From assembly GCF_900101265.1 (NCBI RefSeq), contig NZ_FMZS01000003.1, forward strand, positions 434,001 through 498,000: a stretch of DNA of 64,000 nucleotides, given 5' to 3'. Of the stretch, positions 43,398 to 53,725 are shown in pieces. The notes below the pieces were generated by a model. The model searched no databases and was not told the DNA's origin. It was given only the letters and a program-made list of their open reading frames with translations. The position numbers and the translations under genes are program-made. Position 1 is the stretch's first letter. Every line of letters begins with the position of its first letter. Source of the DNA: Massilia sp. PDC64 (GTDB lineage: Bacteria; Pseudomonadota; Gammaproteobacteria; Burkholderiales; Burkholderiaceae_D).

Positions 43398-46300
43398 TCA
43401 GCTCTCCACGTCGAGCACGAAGGCCGGCGACACGCGGCGGATCATCGCGACGGCGTCCGCGCCCGTATCGTCGTCGTCGCGCCACGGCAGCAACTGTTCC
43501 CAGAAGGCGCGCAGGTCCGCGGCGGCGGTCAGGCCCGCGCGGCCGGCACCCTTGCCGTTCATGAGCAGTTCCAGAACGCGCGCCCGGTAGCGGCGTCCCG
43601 GCGCCAGCGCGGCGTGCGGAATGGGCGCGCCCGTCTGCGGCCGGATCGCTCCGTCCAGCACGACCATCGCCACGGGTAGTTCGGCATCGAGCCCGCGCCC
43701 CCCGTCGGCCACGAGTTCGCTGACGAGCATGCAGTACAGGTAGTTGCGGCGCGCGTCGTCGTCTCCGGGCGTGCCGGGCGCGGGCGTCCACGGACGGCAG
43801 TTGAGCGCGACATCCTCGTACGCCAACGCGCCCGTGGCCGCGCGGAGGACGACGCGGCCCCCGGCCCGCTTGCCGGGTGCGATCAGGTCGGCGGCGTCGG
43901 GCAGGGTGTAGACGGGATGCGCATCCGTCGCGGCGCTGCGCTGGTTCCCGGATGGCCGGTCGAGCACGCGGGCCAGGCGCACGAACATGGCGGAATGGGG
44001 CGCGACGTCCGCGGGCGGGAACGCGACGAATGCCGTGGCGTTCGCCAACGCCTGGTTGCCCGACCGGTCCAGGCTGTAGCCGAATGGGCCGAACACGTCC
44101 AGCAGGACGGGCGCCGCCGCGTCCTCTTCGGGCGTGACGAGCCGCTTGCCATAGTAACGGTCGGGGTCGTAGGGCGCGCCGCTGCCTGCGCTCGCGCGGT
44201 GGTGGTCGGGCAGGCCGCCGGTGCGATAGGGGCGGGGCGCCAGCGGGGCTTCGCCAATGTCGGCGTTTTCCAGTGCGAGACGCACTTCGAGCCGGTCGCC
44301 GGGGCCGAAGTCGCGGAACCAGACTTCGTCGAGGATGACGAGGACCGGCGTCGCGCGCCCGCGGTCGCCGCCGTCTTCGTCCGGCAGCGCGAACCCCTGC
44401 GTCAGCGGGATCACGGCCATCACCTTGGGCGGACGCAGCGTGGCGCCGCTGCCGCGGTAGGGCATGGCGATGCGGCGCCAGGTTTCCCTGTCGGCAGCAC
44501 GCCGCGCGGACGCTGTCGACCGTGCCCGCGCGGCCGGCCGGAACAACGGGGCATAGCGCGACGTCACCTGTAGTCCGTAGCGCAGATACTCGGCGCGGTC
44601 GGTGCCGTCGAGCAGGTCCACCAGCAGCGCAGCGCTGCCGGCGGCATCGCGCTCGCGCGGGAAGCGCGCCGCGTAATCGGTGCGGTCGACGAGTCCCTTG
44701 TCGAGCCGTGCGAGGTCGTCGAAGGCCCGCGCCGGACCGCTGTCGCGCTCGTTCGCCACGTCCGACAGCAACTCGGCCGGCAAGCCCGACACGAGCAGCC
44801 GGCGCCGCTCCGCCGCGGGCAGCGTATTGCCCGGCACCAGTGCCGGCGACAGCAGCGGGCGATTGCGCCACGCCCAGCGTTGGCGCTGCAGGGCGAAGCG
44901 GTCGACGAACACGAGGCCGGGACAGCGCTGTAGCGTGACGTCGACGGATCTGGCCTGCGCGCGCAGGGTCAGGGCGTCGTACAGGTCCGGCCCGGCCGGC
45001 AGGTCGGCCACGGCATGCTCGGCCACGAGCACGTCGGGCGCCAGTGCGACCTGTCCGGCCACACCGCCGGGCGCCGTGCGGCCCTGCAGCGCCGCCGGGT
45101 CGAACCGGTCAGCCGCGGCCTTGCCCAGCAGCGGCGCGATCTCGAGCACCGCGTAGCTGCCCGGCGGCAGATGCAGCGTGGCGCGGTTGGTCGCGCGGTC
45201 GTACACCGGCAACGGCGGCTCGCCGGTGCCCGCTACCACGTCGAGGACCGGAAGTTGCGCGTCCGCGATCAGGTAGCCGTCGGCGGGCCAGGCGAGCGGC
45301 ACGATGCAGGCATCGGTGCCCGTGCGGGCGAACGGGTGGGACTTGCCGTCGCGGTCGACCCAGTGGCCGGTGACCAGGAAGCCGTCGATGGCGGGGTCGT
45401 GCGGGAACAGGCCCGGCATCGGCGCGGCGCCCGTCTGCAGCGCCAGGCGCTTGGTGTGGATGGCCAGCAGGGCGTTGAACAGCCGGTCCCGTTCGGCGCC
45501 GGCCGTGGCCGTGTCGCTGCCTGGCATGGCCCAGCGGGTGAGCGTGTGCTCGTCGATCGTGGGCGGGACGAGCCGGACACGGCGCAGGGGGACGGCGTCC
45601 AGCGCCGCGTCGGCGCTGACCACGAGCGCCGGTACGGTGCCGCCGGCGGCGCGGCTGGTCGCGTCCTCCAAAGCACGCAGCGCCACCCCGTCCTGCAGCG
45701 GCGGCCAGTCCGCGCCCTCGCCGGGCGTGGCATGCACGAGCGCGACCGGGCCGGGCAGCGCACGGCGCAGGAAGCGTCGCTCGACGGAGGGAAGCGGCGG
45801 CTTCAGGTCGTCCAGCGCCGTCCAGTCGATGTCCCACGTCGTCGCTCCCGCCAGGTCGGCGGGCAGGCCGCCGACCTTGTCGATGGCGAAAGCCGCGAGC
45901 TGGTAGCGGTCGCCGTAGCGCAGCGGCGGCGCCTTGCAGTAGTCGCGCGCCGCGACCGCGCCGGCCACCGCGCCGGCGCATTGCAGCCCGAACGGTGCGA
46001 GGGCATCGAGCGCGGCCGGCGTGTCGTTCTGGAGCCGGGTGTCGTGCACGCGATCGCGCGGGTCCGGGGTCCGCATGGGCGCGCCTTCGTAAGCGTAATC
46101 GAGGCTGAACAGGTCGTTCGTGAACGCGACGGTGAGTCCGGCCGGCAGCATCCGCGGCAACCACCGGTCCGCCGGCTCGCTCCCGTCGAACAGGCCGTCG
46201 ACGTCGGCCGCCACGGGCACCCCGGCCGTCACCAGGCGCCACGGCTTCGCTTCGCGCTTGACGAGCACGCCGATCGCGGCAATCTGGTCCAGCCCCAGTT

Positions 46301-47594
46301 CCGGATGGGCCAGCTCGGCGGCGCGCAGTGCCGCGCCCGGGCTGGACGGGGCCGCGGCAGCATACAGCAGGCGCGTCGCCGGATCGCCCACGCAGAACGG
46401 CAGACCAGCGTCGGCGGGCGTCGCGACCGCCGTCGCCGCCGGCACGATGGGAAATGTCGCGTCGATCCAGGCTGCGGCCGCGGCGGCGCCGTCGAACAGG
46501 TATGGCACGCCGTCCAGCGTGGCCGGCAACGTCGTCTCGATGGCGTGCCAATGTTCCCGCACCCGGGCGCGGAACGCCGTGTGCATGCGCTCGCGTACGG
46601 TGGCCCCGGCCGTGGCGAACGCGTCGTCCAGCAGTTCGGCGCGCGCCCGGTCGGCGTCCTGCGCGGCGTCGAGCGCCGCGGCGGCCGCGCGCGCCTGGTC
46701 CCAGAACGCCTGGGCCTGTTCGAGCGTGGGCCGGGCGCCGGCGACCTGCAGCCAGGGGGTGGCGCCGGCCGCGAGCTGTTGCGGATTGACGAACTCGACC
46801 GCCGGGACCGCACGCACGATGTCGGCGATGATGCGGTCGACGTCGTTCAGGCCGGCGTCGTCCGTCGTCTCGACGGGAAACCAGTACGTCTGCAGGACGT
46901 CGGGCAGGCCGGACGAGCGGGCCGCCGCCAGGTCGAGCGCTTCCGAGTACACGACGGGCGCGTCCGCGCCGGCGTAGTCGCACCGTACGATGCCGTCCGC
47001 CTGCAGCGTCAACGCGCCTGCCTGCGACGTGCGCCCGGCGACGCCGTCGAACAGCTGGTCGGGTACGGCGGCCAGCCGCGCGACATTGCGCAGATCCGCG
47101 ACGAGAGCGTGGTCGCAGCGGAAATAGAGCACTGCGGACATGCCGAGGGCGATCGGTGCCGGCAGGCGCGTCAGCGTGTGCAGCAGGGCCGGGCCGTGCA
47201 CCGCCGCAGCGGCGCTGTGCGCGGCGTCGTATTCGAATTCGGCTTGCGCGCCGCCGGACCACACGAGATCCGGCCCGATCCGGTGCAGTCCTGCTTCCGC
47301 TTCCGTCTTGATGTGGGCCACGAGGGGATCGAAGACGGCGTCCGGGGCGATCCGCGCGGCGCGGCCCAGCATCGTGTCCTTGTCCGCGTCGTACAGCACC
47401 ACCTCTCCGCATTCCCTTGCCAGCTCCCATGGGAGCAGGGCGCGCCGCCAGGGCTCCGGCGCTGCGTCGCCGGGCGGGGCTTCGCTCCAGCCGGCCGACA
47501 GCGCGAGCGCGAAGAACCAGGGACCGGTGTCCGACTGCAGTTGTCGGTAGGCGCCGGCGACGTGGAGCGAAGCGTTGACGTTCAGGTTCGGCAC
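43398..47594 (-). CDS. Giant unknown protein (about 1398 residues), second gene of operon
   Basis: A very large soluble-looking protein with no signal peptide, membrane segment or motif I recognise. The start is GTG 47594, preceded by GAGGA and 8 bases after the first gene's stop; the open frame continues far upstream but only as noise. The N-terminal third has ordinary mixed composition (FFALALSAGWSEAPPGDAAP, VVLYDADKDTMLGRAARIAP). An Ala-rich helical stretch lies near 280-330 (LEQAQAFWDQARAAAAALDA). The later parts are beta-rich with many Asp/Arg/Pro (PVLVILDEVWFRDFGPGDRL, ARVLELLMNGKGAGRAGLTA). Codon use is the same high-GC type as the neighbours. Size and tight coupling argue for a structural or scaffold partner of the first gene's product. 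Confidence 0.75.
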   Translation of the reverse strand: MPNLNVNASLHVAGAYRQLQSDTGPWFFALALSAGWSEAPPGDAAPEPWRRALLPWELARECGEVVLYDADKDTMLGRAARIAPDAVFDPLVAHIKTEAEAGLHRIGPDLVWSGGAQAEFEYDAAHSAAAAVHGPALLHTLTRLPAPIALGMSAVLYFRCDHALVADLRNVARLAAVPDQLFDGVAGRTSQAGALTLQADGIVRCDYAGADAPVVYSEALDLAAARSSGLPDVLQTYWFPVETTDDAGLNDVDRIIADIVRAVPAVEFVNPQQLAAGATPWLQVAGARPTLEQAQAFWDQARAAAAALDAAQDADRARAELLDDAFATAGATVRERMHTAFRARVREHWHAIETTLPATLDGVPYLFDGAAAAAAWIDATFPIVPAATAVATPADAGLPFCVGDPATRLLYAAAAPSSPGAALRAAELAHPELGLDQIAAIGVLVKREAKPWRLVTAGVPVAADVDGLFDGSEPADRWLPRMLPAGLTVAFTNDLFSLDYAYEGAPMRTPDPRDRVHDTRLQNDTPAALDALAPFGLQCAGAVAGAVAARDYCKAPPLRYGDRYQLAAFAIDKVGGLPADLAGATTWDIDWTALDDLKPPLPSVERRFLRRALPGPVALVHATPGEGADWPPLQDGVALRALEDATSRAAGGTVPALVVSADAALDAVPLRRVRLVPPTIDEHTLTRWAMPGSDTATAGAERDRLFNALLAIHTKRLALQTGAAPMPGLFPHDPAIDGFLVTGHWVDRDGKSHPFARTGTDACIVPLAWPADGYLIADAQLPVLDVVAGTGEPPLPVYDRATNRATLHLPPGSYAVLEIAPLLGKAAADRFDPAALQGRTAPGGVAGQVALAPDVLVAEHAVADLPAGPDLYDALTLRAQARSVDVTLQRCPGLVFVDRFALQRQRWAWRNRPLLSPALVPGNTLPAAERRRLLVSGLPAELLSDVANERDSGPARAFDDLARLDKGLVDRTDYAARFPRERDAAGSAALLVDLLDGTDRAEYLRYGLQVTSRYAPLFRPAARARSTASARRAADRETWRRIAMPYRGSGATLRPPKVMAVIPLTQGFALPDEDGGDRGRATPVLVILDEVWFRDFGPGDRLEVRLALENADIGEAPLAPRPYRTGGLPDHHRASAGSGAPYDPDRYYGKRLVTPEEDAAAPVLLDVFGPFGYSLDRSGNQALANATAFVAFPPADVAPHSAMFVRLARVLDRPSGNQRSAATDAHPVYTLPDAADLIAPGKRAGGRVVLRAATGALAYEDVALNCRPWTPAPGTPGDDDARRNYLYCMLVSELVADGGRGLDAELPVAMVVLDGAIRPQTGAPIPHAALAPGRRYRARVLELLMNGKGAGRAGLTAAADLRAFWEQLLPWRDDDDTGADAVAMIRRVSPAFVLDVES

Positions 47595-47602
47595 GGTGGT
47601 CC

Positions 47603-50600
47603 TCACAGGTCGAGGTTGGCGAAATAGGCCTCGAGCGCGCGTTTCACGCGGTCGGGTGCCAGCGCGGCGTCGGCGCGGATGAGATCCGCTCGGCCCCCGT
47701 TGGGCAGGAACGGCATGGTGACCGGGCTGCTGACCTTCAGGGTGAAGCACCAGCAGATACGGATGCGCACGGACACCCTCCCGTGTCCCGTCATGCGGCC
47801 GCCGGGCTGCTGGGTGACGGTCATGACGAGGCGCAGGTACGCGGAGGCGATACCGCAGATCGAGAACTCGCCCCAGACGAGCAGCCCGATGGAGATGGCG
47901 GTGCCGTTGCCGGCGCTTTGCCGGCTGCTGTGCCTGAAGTCCAGGCCGGCCGTGAACAGCACGCCGGCCGAGCCGCCCGCGACGCCGAAATTGATGGCGA
48001 CGAAGGCGCCCGCCGAGATGCCGATCGACACCTGGGTGGCGAAATCGCGGGGCGGCTGGTAGGCGAGGTCCAGCCCGAACCAGCCGCCGCCGCCGAGGAA
48101 CAGGATCGCGAGGCCGAACGGGCGGTCCGGCCGCGACAGCCAAAGGCCCGTGCGCATTTCGAAACGCGGGGCGAACAGCAGATCCATGTGCATGTGCAGC
48201 GCGAGGTTCGTCAACGTGAACGCGCCGGTGCCGATGTCCGGCAGGGGCAGGTCGAGCGTGGCGCTGATCCCGCCGGGTGCCTGGGGCGCGACCATGACCC
48301 CGCTGCCGTCCGGCTTCATTAGGGCCAGCGCGTCGGTGAGGAAGCGCAGGCTCTCGTCCAGTTCGACCGCGTTCGCGTCCATGTCGAAGTCGAAGCCGCC
48401 GCCATTGTCGAAGCGCAGCGTCGCGCCGCGGACCGTGACGACGGTCTTGCCGCTCAACTGCACCATCCAGTCGGCGGTGAGGGAGCCGTACGTCTCCTGC
48501 TGCCGCTGCACGGGCCGCACCTCGCTGTGGGCGACGAAATGGGGGCGGTTCAGCACGACGCCGAACGGCGCCAGCGTAAACAGCGTCACCTCGCCCGGGA
48601 ACGCCTTGTCGATGTCGAGGGCGGTGGAGGGCATGAGGCGGTCCTTGTCGAACCTGTGCTTCATGGTGATCCACCCGTATTCGCTGGTGCGTTCGAGATC
48701 GCTGTCGTCGATCCCGAGCGCCGCCAGCAGGAACGTCATGTCGAGGCCCGCGAACGACGGCAGCAGGTCGGCCACGCGTACCCCCGCCAGTTGCGGCAGC
48801 AGGCGTTCGCGCAGCCGGTCGAAGGGCATGGCCACGGCCAGCGGATTGAGGACGTCGCCGACCGTGCGGTTGAACAGGGCCGACGCCGGCGTGGTGGCCA
48901 GGGCTTGCACGGCGGGATCGTTGTAATAGCCGAGCAGGTTGCGCGTTGTCTCGATGGTGTCGGTCAGCGGTCCGGTGGCGAGCATGCGCAGCGCGGCCAT
49001 CGGCGGATCGGACAACGCACCGGCCTGCGCACGCCAGGCCGTGACGTGGGTGGCGACGGCGGCCTCGAGCTGGGTACCCAGCGCCTGCATGCTGGCCTGC
49101 GCCAGCGCCGCCTGGCGCTGCACGAGGTCGAGTGCGGCGTCGACGTCCGTGGCCGAGCGCCACGACGCCAGCAGCCCGTCCAGCTGCGTGCGGGCGCCGG
49201 CCAGCAGGTCCTGCGGTGCCGACACACCCGTTATCACCTCTTTCCAGATCGAACCCGGAACGTCTTTCAAGTCGTCCAATCGTTTGGCCGCCGCGGTCTG
49301 GAAATCGGCGAACGCGGTGCCGGCTGTCGTCAACATGCCTTGCAGGAGGGGCCCGCACTTGCGCAAGTCGTCGAGCGCCATATTCTGCAGTTGGTCGCGG
49401 ATCTTGTTGGCGGCCTTCTCCAGGGCCGCGGCGGCGGCGTCGCGAGCGGCATCGAGGGCGCCGCGGCCTTCGCTTTCCAGGTCCTGCAAGAGCTGGCGCG
49501 CGCTGTCGAAGCCTGTCGGCGGCAGCTCGAATCCCTCGACCAGCAGGCGCAGGCCGTCCCAGTCGGGACCGCCGGGCTGGCGGGCGGCCAGGCGGCAATC
49601 GTCGAGCCAGATTTCGACGGCGAGGCTGATCGCCGCCGGCGCGTCGCGGCCGAACGCGTCCGCGCCGGGCCACGCACCCACGGTGCTGCCCGCGAACCAT
49701 TCCGCGAGGCCGGCCTGGGCCTGGCGCACCAGCTGGTCGCACAAGGCCGTGCACCCCTGCCATGCCAGGTCGAGTTCGGCGTCGAGGGCGGCCAGCGTCG
49801 CGTCGACCGCGCGCGCCTGTCCCGCCACGCGGTCGATGCCGCCCAGCAGGCGGTCCTGGCGGTCGCGTACCCATTGGACGGCTTGCGCCTCCAGGCGGGC
49901 GAGCAGGGCCGCTGCGCTGTCCAGCGCGATGTCGAGCACGCCCCGCGCGCCCGCGAGCTGGTCGCGTACCTGGGCGCCGACATGGTCGAAGGCGTCGGTC
50001 AGCTGGCGTCTTGCCTGGTCGGGGTCGGTGACTTGGCCGAGCGCCTCCACGGCGGCCGCGAGTTGCAGGTCCAGGTCACCGCCCTCCGCCCAGCGCAGCG
50101 CCTGCGCGGCGGTGGCCTCGGCGGCGAGCGTCTTCTGTCGGCTCAGCCAGTCGGGGGCCGCGCGTACGTCCTTCAGGTCGACGTGCTGGAGGTCCTGGCC
50201 GGCCTGCTCGATCATGCGGATCGCCCGGTCGCGTACGTCGCCGGACAGCGTCGCGGCATGTTGCCCCGGCACGGACGGCCGGGCGAGGGTGCGCAGGCGT
50301 CCCGCGAGCTCGTCCAGGGTTTCCGTCAGGCCGGCATGGGCCGCGCCGAAGGCCTGCGCCTGCTGTTGCGCCGCCTCCAGCTGCGCCGACGGGCGGCTGC
50401 CGCCGCGCGCGAGCGTGAGGTTGGCGACGCGGGCCTCGATGCCGTCGACGTCGCGGCCGTGCAGCAGGTTGACGCCGTCGTCGGACGGCACGAGGTCGAT
50501 GGTGAAGCGGCGCTGTCCCACGTCGTACGCGGGCGCGTCCGGCTGCATCGGGTTCCCGAGGCGGCCCATGCGCGCCGCGGCGGGGGGACGAGGGCGGCCG

Positions 50601-53600
50601 ACGACGGCGTAGTCGATGCCCGGCACGGCCGGCCACGCGTCGGTGTCCCCCAGGTCGTCCGGGTGGGTCGACGTGAAGAAATACAGCTGGGCGGGATCCG
50701 CCGCCATCTGGCTGACGTGGCCGCCGCCCTTGTCCGCGGCACGCGCCAGTTCGAAGAAGATGCGCGGTGACGGATAGTACGGTTCCTCGTCCGGCAGGAG
50801 CGGCCCGCGCAGCGCGCACGTCCAGCCGTCGACGCTGTCCTGGCCCCAGCTGCTCTTGACGGGAATGACGATGGTGTCGAACGTGGCGGCCAGCACCGGT
50901 CCGTTGATCGGCGTCGTCGCGGCCGTGTCGGGAAACGCGCGGCGCGGCTGGGTGATCTCGATATATTCGCGCACCTTGCGCACGGCCGCGAGCCCCTCGA
51001 AGTCGGCCGGCTGGCTGCCGTCCGCCCGGTAGCGCGGGGCCGTGCGCGTCGTGCGTTCGTAGACGATGACGTGGCGCGCGTGGTTCCACAGGACGGCGAT
51101 CCGGCCGCGCCGGATCAGCGTCAGGGTGTTGATGCGGCCGTTGGTGGTGTCGGACAGCACGAGGCTCTTGCCGTGGTTGAAGACGGCCTGCTGGCGGCCG
51201 CTGCCGCCCAGGGGACCGAACCGCACGCCGACGACGTGCCCGCTGCCGGGAGACGGATCGCGCCAGAATTCGTTCGCCACCGCGGGCGACTCGAACATGT
51301 AGTCGAGGCCGCCCCGCAGCAGTTTGCGCCCCGGGTCGTCGCCCGGCTGGGGAAGCACGGTCCCCGCGTTCGGCGGCGACGCGTTCGCGGTGAAAGGATT
51401 CGCCGTCTGGCGCGTCGGACGCTGGCGGAATTCGACGCCGTCGTCGACGCGCAGCTGCTCGCGGTCGGCGACGTCGCGAAACAGCGTCAGCTGGGCCGGC
51501 CGCCGCAGCAGGTTGCCGATCCAGCCTGCGGCCTGCACCGCGTAGCCGTATGGGCCCGTCTGCCGCGCCGGGTTCGCGAGCGCGCTGCGATAGAGGTCGC
51601 CGAGGTCGTCGGAGAACGGCACGCGGCCCGTAAATGCATCGGTCTCGGCCAGGCGCAGGCCCGGCGTCCGGATCCGCGTGGTCAGGCCGTACAACAGCTC
51701 GAACTGCGCGTCGCCGGCCTTGACGCCCACTGCGCCGGGCCGCTGGCCGAACAGCCGGCGCAGGCCCCACGGTGCGAGCGGACGGGCCACGTCGATGTCC
51801 GACAGGTCGACCGTCAGCCGGGCGACCGGACTGAGGCGGAAGTCGAACAGCCCGTCGGCTGGCGGCGCGTCGTCGCGGTTCTTGATGAATGCCTCGCCGA
51901 TGGCCTGCGGGGGCAGTGTCAGCGTGACGGCCCCGGTCGGGTTGAAATACGTCCATTCCGGCGGCAACTCGGCGTCATCGGTGTATTCAGCAAGGGGCGT
52001 GCCCGGGTCCAGCCCGGCCGGTGCGCTCGTATGCACGCGCGCGACGAGGAACGGATTCGTGTCGAGGACGACGGCGTCGACGTCGGGCAGGTGGGCGCCG
52101 GCGGCCAGGCTGATGCCGATGCGCAGCACCCGCGACCGTTCGTGGCCCGTCGCTTCGTAGATCTCGTACGCGGCGTCGCCGTCCGCCGCCGACAGGTCGA
52201 CGGTGATCGGGCGCTCGCGCTGCAGCCAGGCCGACAGGGTTTCGAAGCCGGCTTCGGGATCCTGGGAAGCAGGCCTGAGCATGGCGCCGGCGAAGCCGAG
52301 GTGCAGCGTCACTTCCAGTGGGGCCTGGGCATACGTGAACAGGGGCGAACCGGCCCGCACGCCGAGGTCCAGGCGGGTGAGTCCCACCAGTCGCATCAGG
52401 GCCGCGCCGACCACCATCTCGACCGGACGCGGCGGGTCGCCGACAAAGCCCTGGCCGTCCTGCAGCGCCAGGGCCAGAAGCGGCCGGTCGGCGAAGCCGG
52501 CGCGGCCGGCCGCGAGCAGGCCCAGCACACTGCCCGTGTCGAGTGCCGCCACGAGCTTGAGCGGCAATCCGTTGCGGTCGGTCGCGCCCGCCAGACGCAG
52601 CGTCGCCGTGGATGTTGCCCCAGCCGCGCCGGGCGCGATTTCCATCAGGCGCACGGGCCAGGCTGCCGCATCGCGCGTCACCTGGAAGCGCAGGCGCCAA
52701 CCCGGCGTGCCGGCAGCGTCGCGGAACGCGATGTCGTCCGGCAGGAAGCTGAGGCGGTTGCGCGCACCGATCGCCGCCAGGCCGAGCGTGTAATGGCGGG
52801 CAATGATCGCCCACAGCGCGCGCACGGACACCTGGGCGGCCCCGGCCTCGGCGGGGACCCGCAGGTCCAGCACGAAGCGGTCGCGGCGCGGATCCGTCCC
52901 CGTCCGGTCGATCACGCCCTGCAACTGGACTGGGCCCAGGTGGAACAGGCTGGTTGGCTGGAATACCCCGGCGGACGCACCCGTCAGGCTCGCGAGCGGC
53001 ACCTCGCGCAGCGCGTCCGGCGCGGCATTCCCGTCGGCCAGGTAGGCCACTACCTCCCAATCCGACGGACGCTTGGGATCCGGGGTCACGCCGAGTCCGA
53101 AGCGGGGCGCGACAATGCGCAGCAGCGTGCCGTCCTGCGGATTGAACAGGGGATGATCGCCTGCCGGGGCTTGCGCGAACCAGTCCTTGCCGAAGGCCGC
53201 CGCCCAGTGCGGCACGAGAGTGTATAGCGGCACCTGCGCGGCGCCGCCCGCCACGAGATCGCGCAGCAGCGTGGAATGCCAGGCGCCGTTGGTCCAGCCG
53301 TAGGCGCGTGCCTTGTCGCCGGCGTCGGACAGGTCGACTTGCCACGTGCCGTTCTCGTACACCAGCTTAAGCACGAGCCAGTATCCGCACATGCCGGCGC
53401 TCAGCGGGGTCGGAATGTGCAGGAAGGCGCTGATCGACACGCGCGCCGCGCCCGTCGTGTAGTTGCCGTCGGCCTGACGCGTCAGCTTGCCGTCGCGCAG
53501 GATGAGGTGGGTGCCGGTCCAGGCGCGTCCGTCGACCTTGTTGGGGACGGCGGCCACGGCGGCGCTGATGATGTGCAATGCGAGCGGCTTGCCGGCGATG

Positions 53601-53725
53601 TCGAGGCCGCGCAGCGTCAGTGCGGTCACGCCCGTGAGCGCGGGTGTGCCGGGTGTCCATGCGGGATCCTCGAGCGTGCCCGTTGCTTCGATGAAGTCGC
53701 CGATCCTGATCGTCGTTTCCTGCAT
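47603..53725 (-). CDS. Giant unknown protein (about 2040 residues), first gene of operon
   Basis: The longest gene in the window. Three zones are visible. Zone 1 (1 to about 1100) is beta-rich, with frequent LxLxG and DLxVxA patterns (RFVLDLRVPAEAGAAQVSVR, TRLDLGVRAGSPLFTYAQAP). Zone 2 (about 1105-1690) is a long Ala/Gln/Leu/Asp-rich helical, coiled-coil-like region (SAQLEAAQQQAQAFGAAHAG, DAARDAAAAALEKAANKIRD). Zone 3 (about 1690-2040) is beta-rich and Gly-rich (FGLAILFLGGGGWFGLDLAY, INFGVAGGSAGVLFTAGLDF) and ends with alternating hydrophobic strands. No signal peptide is seen. ATG 53725 has GAGGA 5 bases upstream. Function unknown; the layout would suit a fibre, scaffold or secreted machine part. 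Confidence 0.8.
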   Translation of the reverse strand: MQETTIRIGDFIEATGTLEDPAWTPGTPALTGVTALTLRGLDIAGKPLALHIISAAVAAVPNKVDGRAWTGTHLILRDGKLTRQADGNYTTGAARVSISAFLHIPTPLSAGMCGYWLVLKLVYENGTWQVDLSDAGDKARAYGWTNGAWHSTLLRDLVAGGAAQVPLYTLVPHWAAAFGKDWFAQAPAGDHPLFNPQDGTLLRIVAPRFGLGVTPDPKRPSDWEVVAYLADGNAAPDALREVPLASLTGASAGVFQPTSLFHLGPVQLQGVIDRTGTDPRRDRFVLDLRVPAEAGAAQVSVRALWAIIARHYTLGLAAIGARNRLSFLPDDIAFRDAAGTPGWRLRFQVTRDAAAWPVRLMEIAPGAAGATSTATLRLAGATDRNGLPLKLVAALDTGSVLGLLAAGRAGFADRPLLALALQDGQGFVGDPPRPVEMVVGAALMRLVGLTRLDLGVRAGSPLFTYAQAPLEVTLHLGFAGAMLRPASQDPEAGFETLSAWLQRERPITVDLSAADGDAAYEIYEATGHERSRVLRIGISLAAGAHLPDVDAVVLDTNPFLVARVHTSAPAGLDPGTPLAEYTDDAELPPEWTYFNPTGAVTLTLPPQAIGEAFIKNRDDAPPADGLFDFRLSPVARLTVDLSDIDVARPLAPWGLRRLFGQRPGAVGVKAGDAQFELLYGLTTRIRTPGLRLAETDAFTGRVPFSDDLGDLYRSALANPARQTGPYGYAVQAAGWIGNLLRRPAQLTLFRDVADREQLRVDDGVEFRQRPTRQTANPFTANASPPNAGTVLPQPGDDPGRKLLRGGLDYMFESPAVANEFWRDPSPGSGHVVGVRFGPLGGSGRQQAVFNHGKSLVLSDTTNGRINTLTLIRRGRIAVLWNHARHVIVYERTTRTAPRYRADGSQPADFEGLAAVRKVREYIEITQPRRAFPDTAATTPINGPVLAATFDTIVIPVKSSWGQDSVDGWTCALRGPLLPDEEPYYPSPRIFFELARAADKGGGHVSQMAADPAQLYFFTSTHPDDLGDTDAWPAVPGIDYAVVGRPRPPAAARMGRLGNPMQPDAPAYDVGQRRFTIDLVPSDDGVNLLHGRDVDGIEARVANLTLARGGSRPSAQLEAAQQQAQAFGAAHAGLTETLDELAGRLRTLARPSVPGQHAATLSGDVRDRAIRMIEQAGQDLQHVDLKDVRAAPDWLSRQKTLAAEATAAQALRWAEGGDLDLQLAAAVEALGQVTDPDQARRQLTDAFDHVGAQVRDQLAGARGVLDIALDSAAALLARLEAQAVQWVRDRQDRLLGGIDRVAGQARAVDATLAALDAELDLAWQGCTALCDQLVRQAQAGLAEWFAGSTVGAWPGADAFGRDAPAAISLAVEIWLDDCRLAARQPGGPDWDGLRLLVEGFELPPTGFDSARQLLQDLESEGRGALDAARDAAAAALEKAANKIRDQLQNMALDDLRKCGPLLQGMLTTAGTAFADFQTAAAKRLDDLKDVPGSIWKEVITGVSAPQDLLAGARTQLDGLLASWRSATDVDAALDLVQRQAALAQASMQALGTQLEAAVATHVTAWRAQAGALSDPPMAALRMLATGPLTDTIETTRNLLGYYNDPAVQALATTPASALFNRTVGDVLNPLAVAMPFDRLRERLLPQLAGVRVADLLPSFAGLDMTFLLAALGIDDSDLERTSEYGWITMKHRFDKDRLMPSTALDIDKAFPGEVTLFTLAPFGVVLNRPHFVAHSEVRPVQRQQETYGSLTADWMVQLSGKTVVTVRGATLRFDNGGGFDFDMDANAVELDESLRFLTDALALMKPDGSGVMVAPQAPGGISATLDLPLPDIGTGAFTLTNLALHMHMDLLFAPRFEMRTGLWLSRPDRPFGLAILFLGGGGWFGLDLAYQPPRDFATQVSIGISAGAFVAINFGVAGGSAGVLFTAGLDFRHSSRQSAGNGTAISIGLLVWGEFSICGIASAYLRLVMTVTQQPGGRMTGHGRVSVRIRICWCFTLKVSSPVTMPFLPNGGRADLIRADAALAPDRVKRALEAYFANLDL

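Noticed and set aside
47595..49874. Extension of the second giant protein to 2158 residues
   Set aside because: The extra N-terminal part overlaps the first giant gene in another frame and is Arg/Pro noise. GTG 47594 with GAGGA fits the operon spacing.
41452..53725. Prophage or tailocin assignment for the giant operon
   Set aside because: No integrase, capsid, sheath, tube, baseplate or terminase proteins were recognised, so the name would go beyond the evidence.
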